From: Crocinitomix algicola
GTDB taxonomy: Bacteria > Bacteroidota > Bacteroidia > Flavobacteriales_D > Crocinitomicaceae
DNA length: 64,000 nucleotides
Assembly (NCBI RefSeq): GCF_001661595.2
Contig: NZ_LYPF02000004.1
Location: 228,406 to 292,405, forward strand
Direction of reading: 5' to 3'
A model generated the notes under the pieces. The model did no database searches, was not told the DNA's origin, and was given only the letters and a program-made list of their open reading frames with translations. Both the position numbers and the translations under genes were made by a program. This document shows, in pieces, positions 27,165-35,618 of the stretch. Position 1 is the stretch's first letter, and every line of letters begins with the position of its first letter.

Positions 27165-28325
27165 CTAAAAACGCACACTGAGACCTAAATTCCCACCAAT
27201 CCAAATTGATGTTTTACCTTGATTATTCCACCAACTCTCTTCATATAAATAATAAGGAGGTTCAAGTGCTGAACTTTGTCCATCTAAAGGGTTTTCAGAG
27301 ATAAATACGTTAAAGGAAGGTCCTGCGAATAAGCCAATCGTTTTTGTGAATTCATAGCGGAAAGCAAGGTCGATTCGAGATAATAAGTTGAGTTCTGGAT
27401 GATGTATAGAAGTATAAATCTGATTAGCAGTTAGGTCTGCGGAAACATAGGCTTTTTCAGTCAACGAAAGCATACTTCCAAATCCCAGCCCATAGGACAT
27501 TGATTGTTCTGATCCGTTTGAAAAATAACCCGCTCGGTAAATGCCATAAAATTGATTTACGCCTAATTTTAAGGCTAGATTCGCATAAATTGCTTCAGTT
27601 CCTGATATTTCTATTGCGTGAAACCCCTTTTTCACGATGTTGATTAAGCCAATCGGAATGCCTTTTTCATAAGATTCTGCTAAATTTATTAAACCTAATT
27701 GAAAACCACTAATGTTCTTAGCCACATTTACTAAGCCTATTTGGCCGCCATTTACATTACCATTTGAAAGGTTCGATATTCCCGCAATTTGAAGTCCCAT
27801 GAGGTTACCATTACTGAAATTTGATATTCCCGCGACTTGAGCACCATTTAAATCACCGTTTGCAGCATTGGTGATTCCTGCAAATTGCCCTCCCAGAAAA
27901 GTACCGTTTACTGAATTGGATATGCCTGCGAATTGCATACCTAAGGCGTTTGCGTTATAAATATTCGAGATACCTGCAAATGACATCGTATTACTAGAAT
28001 CACTCGCGAGGTTTGTAATTCCACTAATTATTAAGCCATTTGCATGTCCTTTCGTCACATTTGCAATTCCTCCTATTTGCATTCCATTCACGTTTCCATT
28101 GTTCACGTTTACTAATCCCCCTAATTCAAATCCATCAACACCTCCATTAATTCCATAGAGCATATTTAAAGAGATATAATTTGAATACTTAGGGGAATTA
28201 ATTCCATTTGATCCCAACGGATAAAAGAAAGACACTTGTACCGGTCGTCTCATAATGCTGTCTTTTTCTTGTGAAAAAGCCGTTAAAAAAGTGAATGATG
28301 TAATGATTAAAAATAGTGTTTTCAT
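27165..28325 (-). CDS. LA_2272-type surface repeat protein with C-terminal beta-barrel
   Basis: A 386-residue exported protein (signal peptide to FSQ, residue 19). Residues 65-206 hold nine consecutive repeats, eight of exactly 16 residues with pattern G-x-Q-(I/V/F)-(A/G)-G-I-(S/A)-N-x3-G-x-(V/L)-N, then GLIN-type shorter units. This matches the LA_2272 surface repeat family named from Leptospira. The rest (residues 240-386) alternates aromatic strands and ends GLSVRF, like an outer-membrane barrel. It starts 4 nt after the TonB receptor stop. The role is unknown; the C-terminal half closely parallels that of the 30755-32701 protein. Confidence 0.85.
   Translation of the reverse strand: MKTLFLIITSFTFLTAFSQEKDSIMRRPVQVSFFYPLGSNGINSPKYSNYISLNMLYGINGGVDGFELGGLVNVNNGNVNGMQIGGIANVTKGHANGLIISGITNLASDSSNTMSFAGISNIYNANALGMQFAGISNSVNGTFLGGQFAGITNAANGDLNGAQVAGISNFSNGNLMGLQIAGISNLSNGNVNGGQIGLVNVAKNISGFQLGLINLAESYEKGIPIGLINIVKKGFHAIEISGTEAIYANLALKLGVNQFYGIYRAGYFSNGSEQSMSYGLGFGSMLSLTEKAYVSADLTANQIYTSIHHPELNLLSRIDLAFRYEFTKTIGLFAGPSFNVFISENPLDGQSSALEPPYYLYEESWWNNQGKTSIWIGGNLGLSVRF
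27708..28133 (-). repeat. 48-bp coding repeat array encoding 16-residue LA_2272 repeats
   Basis: About nine tandem units, period 48 bp in the first eight, encode residues 65-206 of the 27165-28325 protein. Unit consensus is GMQIAGISN...NGNVN. The DNA copies are diverged, so this is an old repeat held by protein-level selection rather than a fresh tandem expansion. Confidence 0.85.
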
Positions 28326-28328
28326 TGT

Positions 28329-30677
28329 TTAAAATTTAATGGTGTAAATTAAGTTTGGAATGAGTGAAAGTTGCGTGTTATATTCAATTTGGTTTGTTCT
28401 ACCATTGAAATATTCACTCACAACTGCTTGATTATTTGTGAGGTTTTGGATATCTATTTTAAAAGAGTGACTGGCTCTTTTCATATCACACCTATAGGTT
28501 AAACCTAGGTTGATGAAGAAAATATCTTCCCCTTTTTTACCAAAGATTTGATTCTCATCAAGTACCGTATATCCGACCTCTTGCGAAGCATTCAAGTCGA
28601 TTGGAGTGTATCGATTTCCACCAATCACTGATATTTTAGTATTAATGCCTAGTGTTTTATTGCTAGCAGCACCTAAATTGAATTCTTTACCAAGCAAGAA
28701 GTTTAGGGCATAATTTGCATCATAACGAGAGGGTTGATAGTTTTGCTGATCTAAACTATATTCTGATTTATAGATTGATCCTGTTAAGAGGTAATAAAAA
28801 TTATTTTCAAAAGGTCTTTCTACCGTTAATTCAATACCATAGTTATTGCCTGTACCGTCATTTATTAAAGCCATATTGGGTATGCCGGAGGCACTGTTAA
28901 TCATGCTGAAGTTGATGGCGGTATCTTGAGAGATTGGAACGTCAAATAAATGCTGATAGTAGATTTCAGATCTGAGGAATAAATGTTCATTTATTCGAAT
29001 TCCATATCCAAGAACGAAATGACTGCTTTTTGAAAAGTCGAGGTTTTTATTCTGTGGTTGTATCGAAAAATCGCTGGTTAAATTTTGATCTAGGTAAACA
29101 GAAACAGCTTCAACCTTACTATGCATTCCAATACCTAAGGAAAAATTTTGGCGCGGTGTCAATTGCCATTTTAAGCCAAGGCGAGGTTCAATGTTTTTAT
29201 TGTTATTCAAGTAAAAATGAGTGTAATGTAATCCAGAAACAAATGAAAGTTGATTGGTTGCTCTATATTTCCAACTCATAAAAGCTTGAAGGAGGTTCGC
29301 ATCTCCTTTTGCTTTTTTTTGAGGTGTGAGAATACCGTTTTGATCATCATAATCCTCTTCGTAAAAATAGTTGTACCGGAGATTAGAGAAGGTTGCACCA
29401 ACTTGAAAAATATGTTTAGCGTTGTATTTATAGTTTAAAATAGATTGACTTTTAATTTGATTGTCTGTAAATCCTTCTCGTTCAGAAAGGACCAGTTTTT
29501 CATTCTTGGTATTAAAATATCCTTCTCCGCCATTATAGGATGAGGTTGCTGCTAGGTATGACTTGATATAGAGCTTGGGAGAAAGTAAATAAATATGTTT
29601 TAGACCTAACATACCGACTGATGCACGGAAGTTGTATTTCCCATATATTTCTTCGGTTTCGTCATCTTGATCTGTTTCGTCAATTGCACTTTTTCCACCA
29701 AATCCGATTAAACTAAATGTTCCTCCTTTTTTGGTTGGTAAATGAATTTTAAAAGCGCCATCTTGATAAATAGGAATTCCGTTGAAATCGAGTATTCCTA
29801 CTTTATCCAATAAGGCAATGGAAGAATAGCGGTAATTTGCCATGTATGAGCCACGATAACCTTCTGAAAATGGACCTTCGATTGTGGCATCAATTCCAAT
29901 TACCCCGGCCGAAAAGGAATATTCTCTTTTTTCGTTGTTTCCTTGACGCATCTTAACATCAAAAACACCCGATAAAGCATTGCCATATTCAGGAGCAAAT
30001 GCGCCTGAAAAAAAGTCTGAATTTGCTAAAACAGCCCCGTTTAACGCATTTACTGGTCCACCAGTGGCGCCATTATCTGAAAAATGATTCGGATTTGGAA
30101 TATCAATCCCCTCTAAACGCCACAACACACCACGAGGTGAATTGCCACGAACAACAATATCATTATTTCCTTCTGCATCACCTGTTACGCCTGCAAACCC
30201 TGAAACCATTCTAGCAGGATCATTTAAAGAACCTGCATAACGATTGGTTTCTTCAACACTAAAAGCTTTTGCACTGACAGTAGCCATTTTATTCGCGACT
30301 TCGAGTGGGTTTGAATTTGCGGTGATTTCAACCTTATTTAAAATGTTGATGTCGCCAGTCATTTCAAGATTGAGGATTTTTTCTTTCCCCGATTCTACAA
30401 GTATACTTGGCAAATTAATATCGAGATAACCAGATGCAGTGATTCGAAATGGTGTTCGTCCAACAGGTACATTTTCAATTTTAAATTCCCCATTTAAATT
30501 TGATTTAGCACCGAGCAATGGGTTCGAATCTGGGATAAGAATTGTAGCTCCTATAATCGGGGTTTTAGTATCGGCATCTAATAATTGACCGCGAACTGTT
30601 TGATGGAAATTATCTTGGCCAAAGCACCAATTTGATAAAAGAAAACAAAAGAGGAAGAAGGTGTTTAAGGTTTTCAT
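28329..30677 (-). CDS. TonB-dependent receptor with carboxypeptidase-regulatory-like N-terminal domain, no STN domain
   Basis: Outer-membrane receptor, 782 residues. The signal peptide ends near CFGQ (residue 21). A CarboxypepD_reg-like domain follows (VRGQLLDADTKTPIIGATILIP). The plug includes DIVVRGNSPRGVLWRLEGIDIPN, and a beta-barrel ends in NLIYTIKF with the required terminal Phe. No SusD partner is adjacent, so a glycan-uptake SusCD pair is unlikely. The lack of an STN domain matters because fecI/fecR genes lie upstream. It is 77 nt from the STN-repeat gene, with an inverted repeat in the gap, and 4 nt before the second repeat protein gene. Ligand unknown. Confidence 0.9.
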   Translation of the reverse strand: MKTLNTFFLFCFLLSNWCFGQDNFHQTVRGQLLDADTKTPIIGATILIPDSNPLLGAKSNLNGEFKIENVPVGRTPFRITASGYLDINLPSILVESGKEKILNLEMTGDINILNKVEITANSNPLEVANKMATVSAKAFSVEETNRYAGSLNDPARMVSGFAGVTGDAEGNNDIVVRGNSPRGVLWRLEGIDIPNPNHFSDNGATGGPVNALNGAVLANSDFFSGAFAPEYGNALSGVFDVKMRQGNNEKREYSFSAGVIGIDATIEGPFSEGYRGSYMANYRYSSIALLDKVGILDFNGIPIYQDGAFKIHLPTKKGGTFSLIGFGGKSAIDETDQDDETEEIYGKYNFRASVGMLGLKHIYLLSPKLYIKSYLAATSSYNGGEGYFNTKNEKLVLSEREGFTDNQIKSQSILNYKYNAKHIFQVGATFSNLRYNYFYEEDYDDQNGILTPQKKAKGDANLLQAFMSWKYRATNQLSFVSGLHYTHFYLNNNKNIEPRLGLKWQLTPRQNFSLGIGMHSKVEAVSVYLDQNLTSDFSIQPQNKNLDFSKSSHFVLGYGIRINEHLFLRSEIYYQHLFDVPISQDTAINFSMINSASGIPNMALINDGTGNNYGIELTVERPFENNFYYLLTGSIYKSEYSLDQQNYQPSRYDANYALNFLLGKEFNLGAASNKTLGINTKISVIGGNRYTPIDLNASQEVGYTVLDENQIFGKKGEDIFFINLGLTYRCDMKRASHSFKIDIQNLTNNQAVVSEYFNGRTNQIEYNTQLSLIPNLIYTIKF

Positions 30678-30689
30678 TTTTTGCTATTT

Positions 30690-30709
30690 GTGTTACATTG
30701 GTGTGACAC
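30690..30709. promoter_or_regulatory. Imperfect inverted repeat upstream of the TonB receptor gene
   Basis: GTGTTAC (30690-30696) and GTGACAC (30703-30709) are inverted with one mismatch around 6 nt. It lies 13 nt before the receptor ATG, in the only sizeable gap in the island, so it may be an operator or part of a sigma-dependent promoter. No known consensus is matched. Confidence 0.35.
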
Positions 30710-30754
30710 TTAAAGCAAATTACACCCCTATCAAGTGGTTAGTTTTTTTTTCGA

Positions 30755-32701
30755 TTAGATTCTAATCCCAATTTTCCAGCCAATCCAACCTTGGTATGAT
30801 CCCCAATATTCTTCTGCTTGTACGAACTCAGTCACATTTAGGTACTGTGGATAATCACCTTCATCACTTAAAAATTGCATGACACTTAAATTAACTGAAG
30901 GTCCGGCAAAGAAAGTAATCCATTCTTTTGGTCCGTATTCTACCGTAAAATCTAATTTATAGAGATTATTGAATTCAAATGTTGTGGGGTCATTTTTAAA
31001 AACAAGTAAACCTATTAAGTCAACTGAACTGCCCCAATTCTCTCTTAAATCAAAATGCGTTCCGAAACCCAAACCACCGGAATAGAGACGTTGTTTTTCG
31101 AACAAAACGCCAAAATGGTATGTGTTATAAAAGCGTTTTGTACCTGTTTTTACACCAAGGTTCAAATGAAAAGACTCCGTATTGTATACTTCTATTTTGT
31201 GATAACCATTATGGACATAATTAAATAGACCCAATGACAGTCCGTTGTTTTCATTACTAAAATTTAACAAGCCAACTTGTAATCCATTATTTACACGCGC
31301 ATAGTTAAAGATGCCTCCTAGCTGAAGACCAACGTTTTTTCGAGTTATATTACCAATTCCAGCCAATTGTAAAAAACTATTTCCTTTAACACTATGATTA
31401 CTTATCCCAGCAATTTGTACACCATTAAATCTGCCTAAAGATGTATTATAAATACCTGATAATTGAAGTCCATTCGTCAACGAATCACTCATGGATCCAA
31501 TTCCTGAAAGCTGTATGCCTGTAAAGCCGCATTTGGCTCCTGAAAAAATTCCACTCACTTGAATTCCATATACGTCTCCTCTAGAAATAGAACTAATTCC
31601 ACTCACTTGAACCCCCGCAAAATCTTTATGAGTTAGATTGGTAATTCCACCAATTTGTACCCCAATAAAATCACCTCCAACCATATTTGCGATTCCTCCA
31701 ACTTGAACACCTTTTAGCGAGCCTCTTACGGAGTTTAATATTCCTCCAACTTGAATTCCTTCATAACTTCCTCCCACCAAATTGCTCATACCAGCTAACT
31801 GGACCCACTTGGCATTTCCATTGACCATGTTTAAAATACCGCCAATTTCTACACCTGCAGTACCATTTGAATACCCGGCGAGAATATTCAGGGACAAATT
31901 ATTCGTAATTAATCCATTTGAGGAAAGGTTGGACCCAATGCTTATGGCTGGCACAAAAGAGATTTGAGCAATGCGTGTTTCCTTTATTTCTTTAAGGTTT
32001 TCAGTATGGCGATATGTTTCTTGAGAAACTAAACCTCCTGAGATTGCCCGTTCTTCAATTGGTCGATAAATTGGTTCGATGGAAAGGGGGGCAATTTTTT
32101 CCACATTTTCTTTTCGTTCGAGACGGATGTTTTTAATTATTTCATTTTTTGAAGTGGCGTCTAGAACAATAATTTTTTTGTGATAACCTTTTTTACTAAA
32201 GTATAAACTTCTATTGCGTTCGGGATTAGAAATTGTGAGTTCATAAAATCCATTGCTATTGGATGAGCTGGCGAGTTTTGCTTCGACGTCGTAAATGCTG
32301 GCGTGAGGAAGGGGCTTTCCAGTAGAAGCATCAATCACTTGACCTTTAAATGTAACGGTGTTATTCGACTTTTTTCGCTCTTTTAATTCGGTTTCATTTT
32401 CATTTTTTAATAATACAATATGGTTCGCAACGGCTTTAAACCTTACAGTATGATTAAAAATCAATGATAAACCGTAAGCCACTGTTTTTTCTTTGATTGA
32501 AAGACTAACACGTTTTTCGATATCAATAACAGAAGGATTATAGGAGAATTTAACTTCGGCTCGGTTTTCAATATGACCGAGTATCGTTTTAATGGGTGTG
32601 TTTTTAATTTCAACCGTGATTATGCGGTCGAGGAGACTACTACCATAAGAATTTGTAATGGTAAGTAAAAAGAGGAGGAAAGTCAGAACTCTTTTATTCA
32701 T
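30755..32701 (-). CDS. STN-domain and carboxypeptidase-like-domain protein fused to LA_2272 surface repeats and a beta-barrel
   Basis: A 648-residue exported protein. After the signal peptide (to about residue 21) comes an STN domain (residues about 25-98: IKTILGHIENRAEVKFSYNP, IFNHTVRFKAV, IVLLKN). STN domains in TonB transducers contact FecR. Then a CarboxypepD_reg-like domain (VTFKGQVIDASTGKPLPHASIYD), a linker, and about thirteen 14-16-residue LA_2272 repeats (residues 283-486, GVQVGGIANMVGG type). The C-terminal region alternates aromatic strands and ends KIGIRI. No TonB plug is present. The ATG at 32701 overlaps the fecR stop as ATGA; a TTG at 32707 is less likely. I infer a surface sensor for the sigma pair. 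Confidence 0.85.
   Translation of the reverse strand: MNKRVLTFLLFLLTITNSYGSSLLDRIITVEIKNTPIKTILGHIENRAEVKFSYNPSVIDIEKRVSLSIKEKTVAYGLSLIFNHTVRFKAVANHIVLLKNENETELKERKKSNNTVTFKGQVIDASTGKPLPHASIYDVEAKLASSSNSNGFYELTISNPERNRSLYFSKKGYHKKIIVLDATSKNEIIKNIRLERKENVEKIAPLSIEPIYRPIEERAISGGLVSQETYRHTENLKEIKETRIAQISFVPAISIGSNLSSNGLITNNLSLNILAGYSNGTAGVEIGGILNMVNGNAKWVQLAGMSNLVGGSYEGIQVGGILNSVRGSLKGVQVGGIANMVGGDFIGVQIGGITNLTHKDFAGVQVSGISSISRGDVYGIQVSGIFSGAKCGFTGIQLSGIGSMSDSLTNGLQLSGIYNTSLGRFNGVQIAGISNHSVKGNSFLQLAGIGNITRKNVGLQLGGIFNYARVNNGLQVGLLNFSNENNGLSLGLFNYVHNGYHKIEVYNTESFHLNLGVKTGTKRFYNTYHFGVLFEKQRLYSGGLGFGTHFDLRENWGSSVDLIGLLVFKNDPTTFEFNNLYKLDFTVEYGPKEWITFFAGPSVNLSVMQFLSDEGDYPQYLNVTEFVQAEEYWGSYQGWIGWKIGIRI
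31244..31855 (-). repeat. 48-bp coding repeat array encoding LA_2272 repeats in the STN protein
   Basis: Ten 48-bp units, then shorter 42-45-bp ones, encode about thirteen repeats such as GVQVGGIANMVGGDFI and GLQLSGIYNTSLGRFN. Period and consensus match the array at 27708-28133. The copies are diverged at DNA level. Confidence 0.85.
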
Positions 32702-33705
32702 GGGCAATTGATGACGTAATAAACAGTTGAATTTTCACTTCTCTTTTCAATTTTAAGGTTATGAACCGAGGCCACAACATTTAAAATGTCATCTAAATTT
32801 TCTCCTTTTTGATGTGGGGAAGTGATTAACATCGCTTCTGCATTCGGACAGTTTAAGGAAATTACTGATTCGGGAAAAACATTATTCAATACTGCTACGA
32901 CTTCAGTAAGAGGAGATTCTTGAAACTTTAATTCACCCGTTAACCAATACGTCTCTAAATGCGATGTAGATTTCATCTTTTTAACTTCACCTGTAAGTCG
33001 GTTTAGTTGTCCTTTTTCTCCAGGAGATAGAATGATATTATTTCCTTTCATGCCAAATTCAACACGGCCTGTTTTAACAAATACTTCCATTAAGCTATCA
33101 TTGTCTTCGGCTTTAACGTTAAAAGAAGTTCCAAGAACTTTTACATACGCTTCGGATGGTAAATCAATAATAAACGGTTGTTGCGTGTTTTTTTCAATAT
33201 CGAAAAAAGCCTCCCCGCGTAATTCAACTCGTCGTTCGTTTTTTGCAAAAGTTTTAGGGTAAGTTAAGATTGAGTTTTTGTTTAGAGTGACGATTGAACC
33301 GTCTTCGAGCTGGTCAATTAAAATTTGTTCATTCGCCATTTTTTCAATTGTTGTAGCAGGAGCAAAAAGCTGAATTACTCCAAAAATGCCTAGAAGACCA
33401 ATGATTACTGCAGCAATTCGTAAAAATGTTTTTCTGTAAGTCGCAATAGGAATTATATGCTCTTCATTCTTGTCAATTGTTGACCGTACTTTTTGCCAGG
33501 CTACGGTGGTGTTTACTACAACAGGTTTAGGTTTAATGCTTCCAGTTAGGTTCCATGTTTTTAGTACAGCATTGTAGAATGCTTCGTTTTTTACATCTTG
33601 CTTAATCCAAATGCTGACTTTGTTCGCAGTATTCTCGTCCAACTCACCGGCAATGTACGCTGTAATCAGCGCTTCATCATATATTATATTTTCATTCATT
33701 CCCAT
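32698..33705 (-). CDS. FecR-type anti-sigma factor
   Basis: Inner-membrane anti-sigma factor, 335 residues. The cytosolic N-terminus (DEALITAYIAGELDENTANKV) binds the sigma factor. One membrane helix lies at about residues 90-110 (FLRIAAVIIGLLGIFGVIQLF). The periplasmic FecR domain has LEDGSIVTLNKNSILTYP, RRVELRGEAFFDIEKN and VKVLGTSFNVKAEDND. The C-terminal DUF4974-type domain (WLTGELKFQESPLTEVVAVL) is expected to contact an STN domain. It follows the sigma gene by 17 nt and overlaps the STN-repeat gene by ATGA. Either ATG at 33705 or 33699 could be used. Confidence 0.92.
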   Translation of the reverse strand: MGMNENIIYDEALITAYIAGELDENTANKVSIWIKQDVKNEAFYNAVLKTWNLTGSIKPKPVVVNTTVAWQKVRSTIDKNEEHIIPIATYRKTFLRIAAVIIGLLGIFGVIQLFAPATTIEKMANEQILIDQLEDGSIVTLNKNSILTYPKTFAKNERRVELRGEAFFDIEKNTQQPFIIDLPSEAYVKVLGTSFNVKAEDNDSLMEVFVKTGRVEFGMKGNNIILSPGEKGQLNRLTGEVKKMKSTSHLETYWLTGELKFQESPLTEVVAVLNNVFPESVISLNCPNAEAMLITSPHQKGENLDDILNVVASVHNLKIEKRSENSTVYYVINCP

Positions 33706-33722
33706 TTCTTCAATTAATAAAA

Positions 33723-34268
33723 CTAGGTCATCATCATTATAAAGAAGATGGTTAGATATTCTGCTAAATCCTCTTTTAATAGTTTTAAGGCACTACCCAT
33801 TTGATTTTCTACAGTTTTAATTGATATTTTCAATTGTTCCGCAATCTCTTTGTACTTTTTGCCTTCGAATCGACTGAGAATAAAAATTTTTCTTCGACCC
33901 TCAGGTAAACGGTCAATTGCTTTCCGAATTTTTATCTCCAATTCTTGCGCTTGCAAATCATCTTCTATGTTAAACTGACTGTGCTCCATCTCCTCTTGAT
34001 TATGAATTTTATAGGCTTCTTTTACTTTCAAATGTCTGAGTTGATTGAAGCAAGCGTTTTTTGTCGCGCTGTAAAGGTAGGCTCTAGGTGAGCGATCAAA
34101 ACCTACAGAAGATCGATTTTCCCAGAGCTTCACAAAGAGGGCCTGAACGGTTTCTTCTGCAGCCTCTATATCATTTAAAAAACTATTTGCATAAGCGCAT
34201 AACTCGCTATAATGCGACTTGAACAAGTTCTCGAAGGTGGTTAAATTAAATGCAATTGAATCTTTCAA
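33723..34268 (-). CDS. ECF RNA polymerase sigma factor (FecI-like, Bacteroidota type)
   Basis: Directs RNA polymerase to promoters under control of the adjacent FecR. Sigma region 2 is FENLFKSHYSELCAYANSFLNDIEAAEETVQALFVKLWENR. Region 4 is AIDRLPEGRRKIFILSRFEGKKYKEIAEQLKISIKTVENQM. No ATG precedes region 2. The frame is open to a TTG at 34328, but a strong hairpin (34283-34316) that should terminate the upstream GIN gene lies inside that extension. TTG at 34268 gives 181 residues, the usual ECF length, and is preferred. The start remains uncertain. fecR follows after 17 nt. Confidence 0.88.
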   Translation of the reverse strand: MKDSIAFNLTTFENLFKSHYSELCAYANSFLNDIEAAEETVQALFVKLWENRSSVGFDRSPRAYLYSATKNACFNQLRHLKVKEAYKIHNQEEMEHSQFNIEDDLQAQELEIKIRKAIDRLPEGRRKIFILSRFEGKKYKEIAEQLKISIKTVENQMGSALKLLKEDLAEYLTIFFIMMMT

Positions 34269-34282
34269 ACCAAATAAAATTG

Positions 34283-34316
34283 GAGCTGAATACGTTTCAC
34301 ATAACGCATTCAGCTC
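34283..34316. terminator. Strong 14-bp hairpin after the GIN lipoprotein gene, before the sigma gene
   Basis: GAGCTGAATACGTT (34283-34296) pairs with AACGCATTCAGCTC (34303-34316), 14 bp with one G-U pair on the minus-strand transcript, 6-nt loop. On the minus strand it starts 27 nt after the GIN stop and is followed by a T-rich stretch (CAATTTTATTT). It is a likely terminator, or an attenuator in front of the sigma gene. Confidence 0.75.
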
Positions 34317-34342
34317 TTTATGTTGCAAAGTAACTATTTTTC

Positions 34343-35137
34343 TTAGTACGGTCTTACCGATCCTGAACCTGAAATGTTTTGATTAATCGTAGGATTTCCC
34401 TTATAAATGATATCACCACTCCCCGAAATTTTAGCCGCTAAGGATTCTAATACATTTACATGACAAGTGCCTGAACCAGAAATGTTAATATCCGAGTTGT
34501 TAACCGGAAAATCATATAAAAATAAATCACCAGAACCAGTAATTTTTAGGTCTTCCGAATTCGCAATTCCTAAACCAGTCAAATCAATCGATCCTGATCC
34601 AGAAATATCACAGTCCAAGCTATTTGTTTCAATACTATCCATTTTAATATCACCACTTCCACTAATATTCATTTTTAACTGATTGGCAATAAGTTTGTTT
34701 GGTACACTTATATCACCGCTACCACTTATGTTTATTGCTAAGGCCGAACTTTCGAAATTTTCTTTAACTGTGATATCGCCACTTCCAGAAACTTTTAATT
34801 CTTCCAACTTGGGCATTTGAATCGCAATATTGATGGTGTAGTTACCTTTTACGCATTTGTTGTTTTTAAATCCAATTTTAAGGGTGTTTCCTTTCACTTT
34901 TGTCTCTAAAATTTTGAGTAAATTATCGCTAGCTGTAATTCTAACACTGTACGATTCACTTTGGGTAATTTCTACATTGGCGTCAATGGACAAACTGACC
35001 GCATTAAATCCATTGGCATCTCTTTTTTCCGTTACTGTATTCCCATTGGCTTTATGACAAAATATCCCCCCTTTTTTACACGATACTGTTCCTAATAATA
35101 AGGCAAGAAATAATAGTCCAAAATTTAAATTTTTCAT
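34343..35137 (-). CDS. Lipoprotein with head GIN domain (DUF2807), ISGSG repeats
   Basis: A 264-residue lipoprotein with lipobox LGTVSC (Cys20). Residues about 50-264 form a GIN/DUF2807 domain, a right-handed beta-helix. Eight copies of (I/V)(S/T)GSG recur every 20-25 residues (VSGSGDI, ISGSGDI, ISGSGSI, ITGSGDL and so on), giving the Gly/Ser turns of the helix. Expected to sit in the outer membrane or periplasm; GIN proteins have no firmly known function, though adhesion has been proposed for related beta-helices. It precedes the sigma gene but is separated from it by a strong hairpin, so co-transcription is doubtful. Confidence 0.88.
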   Translation of the reverse strand: MKNLNFGLLFLALLLGTVSCKKGGIFCHKANGNTVTEKRDANGFNAVSLSIDANVEITQSESYSVRITASDNLLKILETKVKGNTLKIGFKNNKCVKGNYTINIAIQMPKLEELKVSGSGDITVKENFESSALAINISGSGDISVPNKLIANQLKMNISGSGDIKMDSIETNSLDCDISGSGSIDLTGLGIANSEDLKITGSGDLFLYDFPVNNSDINISGSGTCHVNVLESLAAKISGSGDIIYKGNPTINQNISGSGSVRPY

Positions 35138-35175
35138 TTTAACTTGTTTTGCATTTACGATAAGACACCTGACAT

Positions 35176-35202
35176 CAAACTTACCCCTATTTTATTTTCA
35201 AA
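35176..35202 (-). promoter_or_regulatory. Promoter-like TTTG and TAAGTTTG boxes upstream of the GIN lipoprotein gene
   Basis: On the minus strand a perfect TAAGTTTG -7 box (35176-35183) follows a TTTG (35199-35202) after 15 nt. The spacing is shorter than the usual 17-21 nt. The -7 box is 38 nt before the GIN ATG. Confidence 0.45.
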
Positions 35203-35249
35203 TTTCCTAAAAAAAAACAAATAATTAAATGCTTAACTTTGAATTGAAG

Positions 35250-35618
35250 ATGACTATAAACGAAAAAATAGCGGAAATATCGGCTGAATATCATCCTTCA
35301 TTTAATGAAGATTTAACAGCCATGAAAGAAGATATATATTATTATTTCTCTCAAATGGAGGATTTTGAGGTTTTAAGGGTTGAGCAAACCAATGATGAAA
35401 ACAGGATGGTTGTTGCGGTTTGTATCTCTACCTTGGAGGATCCATTTTTTAAATTAGTTGTGGCACATACCTGGCAAAAAGATCTGGCGTTTGATGCTGA
35501 ATGGTCAGAATTTGAGGATAATGAACTTGGTACAGTTTTCCGATTTTTAACTTGGGAAGATGGCTATATTTCCGGTGAAATTTGGTTTGAACGTGGAAAA
35601 CAAAGTGAAACGGAATGA
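35250..35618 (+). CDS. Hypothetical small protein, unknown function
   Basis: A 122-residue acidic protein not recognised. It has no signal peptide or membrane helix. Predicted alpha then beta: MTINEKIAEISAEYHPSFNE, then alternating strands (FEVLRVEQTNDENRMVVAV, FFKLVVAHTWQKDLAFDAEW, FRFLTWEDGYISGEIWF). An ATG at 35229 is in frame, but a TAACTTTG box at 35234-35241 lies between, which favours 35250. The stop overlaps the next ATG as ATGA, so it is coupled to the flavoprotein gene. Confidence 0.7.
   Translation: MTINEKIAEISAEYHPSFNEDLTAMKEDIYYYFSQMEDFEVLRVEQTNDENRMVVAVCISTLEDPFFKLVVAHTWQKDLAFDAEWSEFEDNELGTVFRFLTWEDGYISGEIWFERGKQSETE

Noticed and set aside
30520..30535. T-loop-like GGTTCGAATC
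   Set aside because: It is within the TonB receptor gene and no tRNA cloverleaf can be folded around it.
27708..31855. CRISPR-like array
   Set aside because: The 48-bp repeats are coding, in frame, diverged and contiguous, without spacers.
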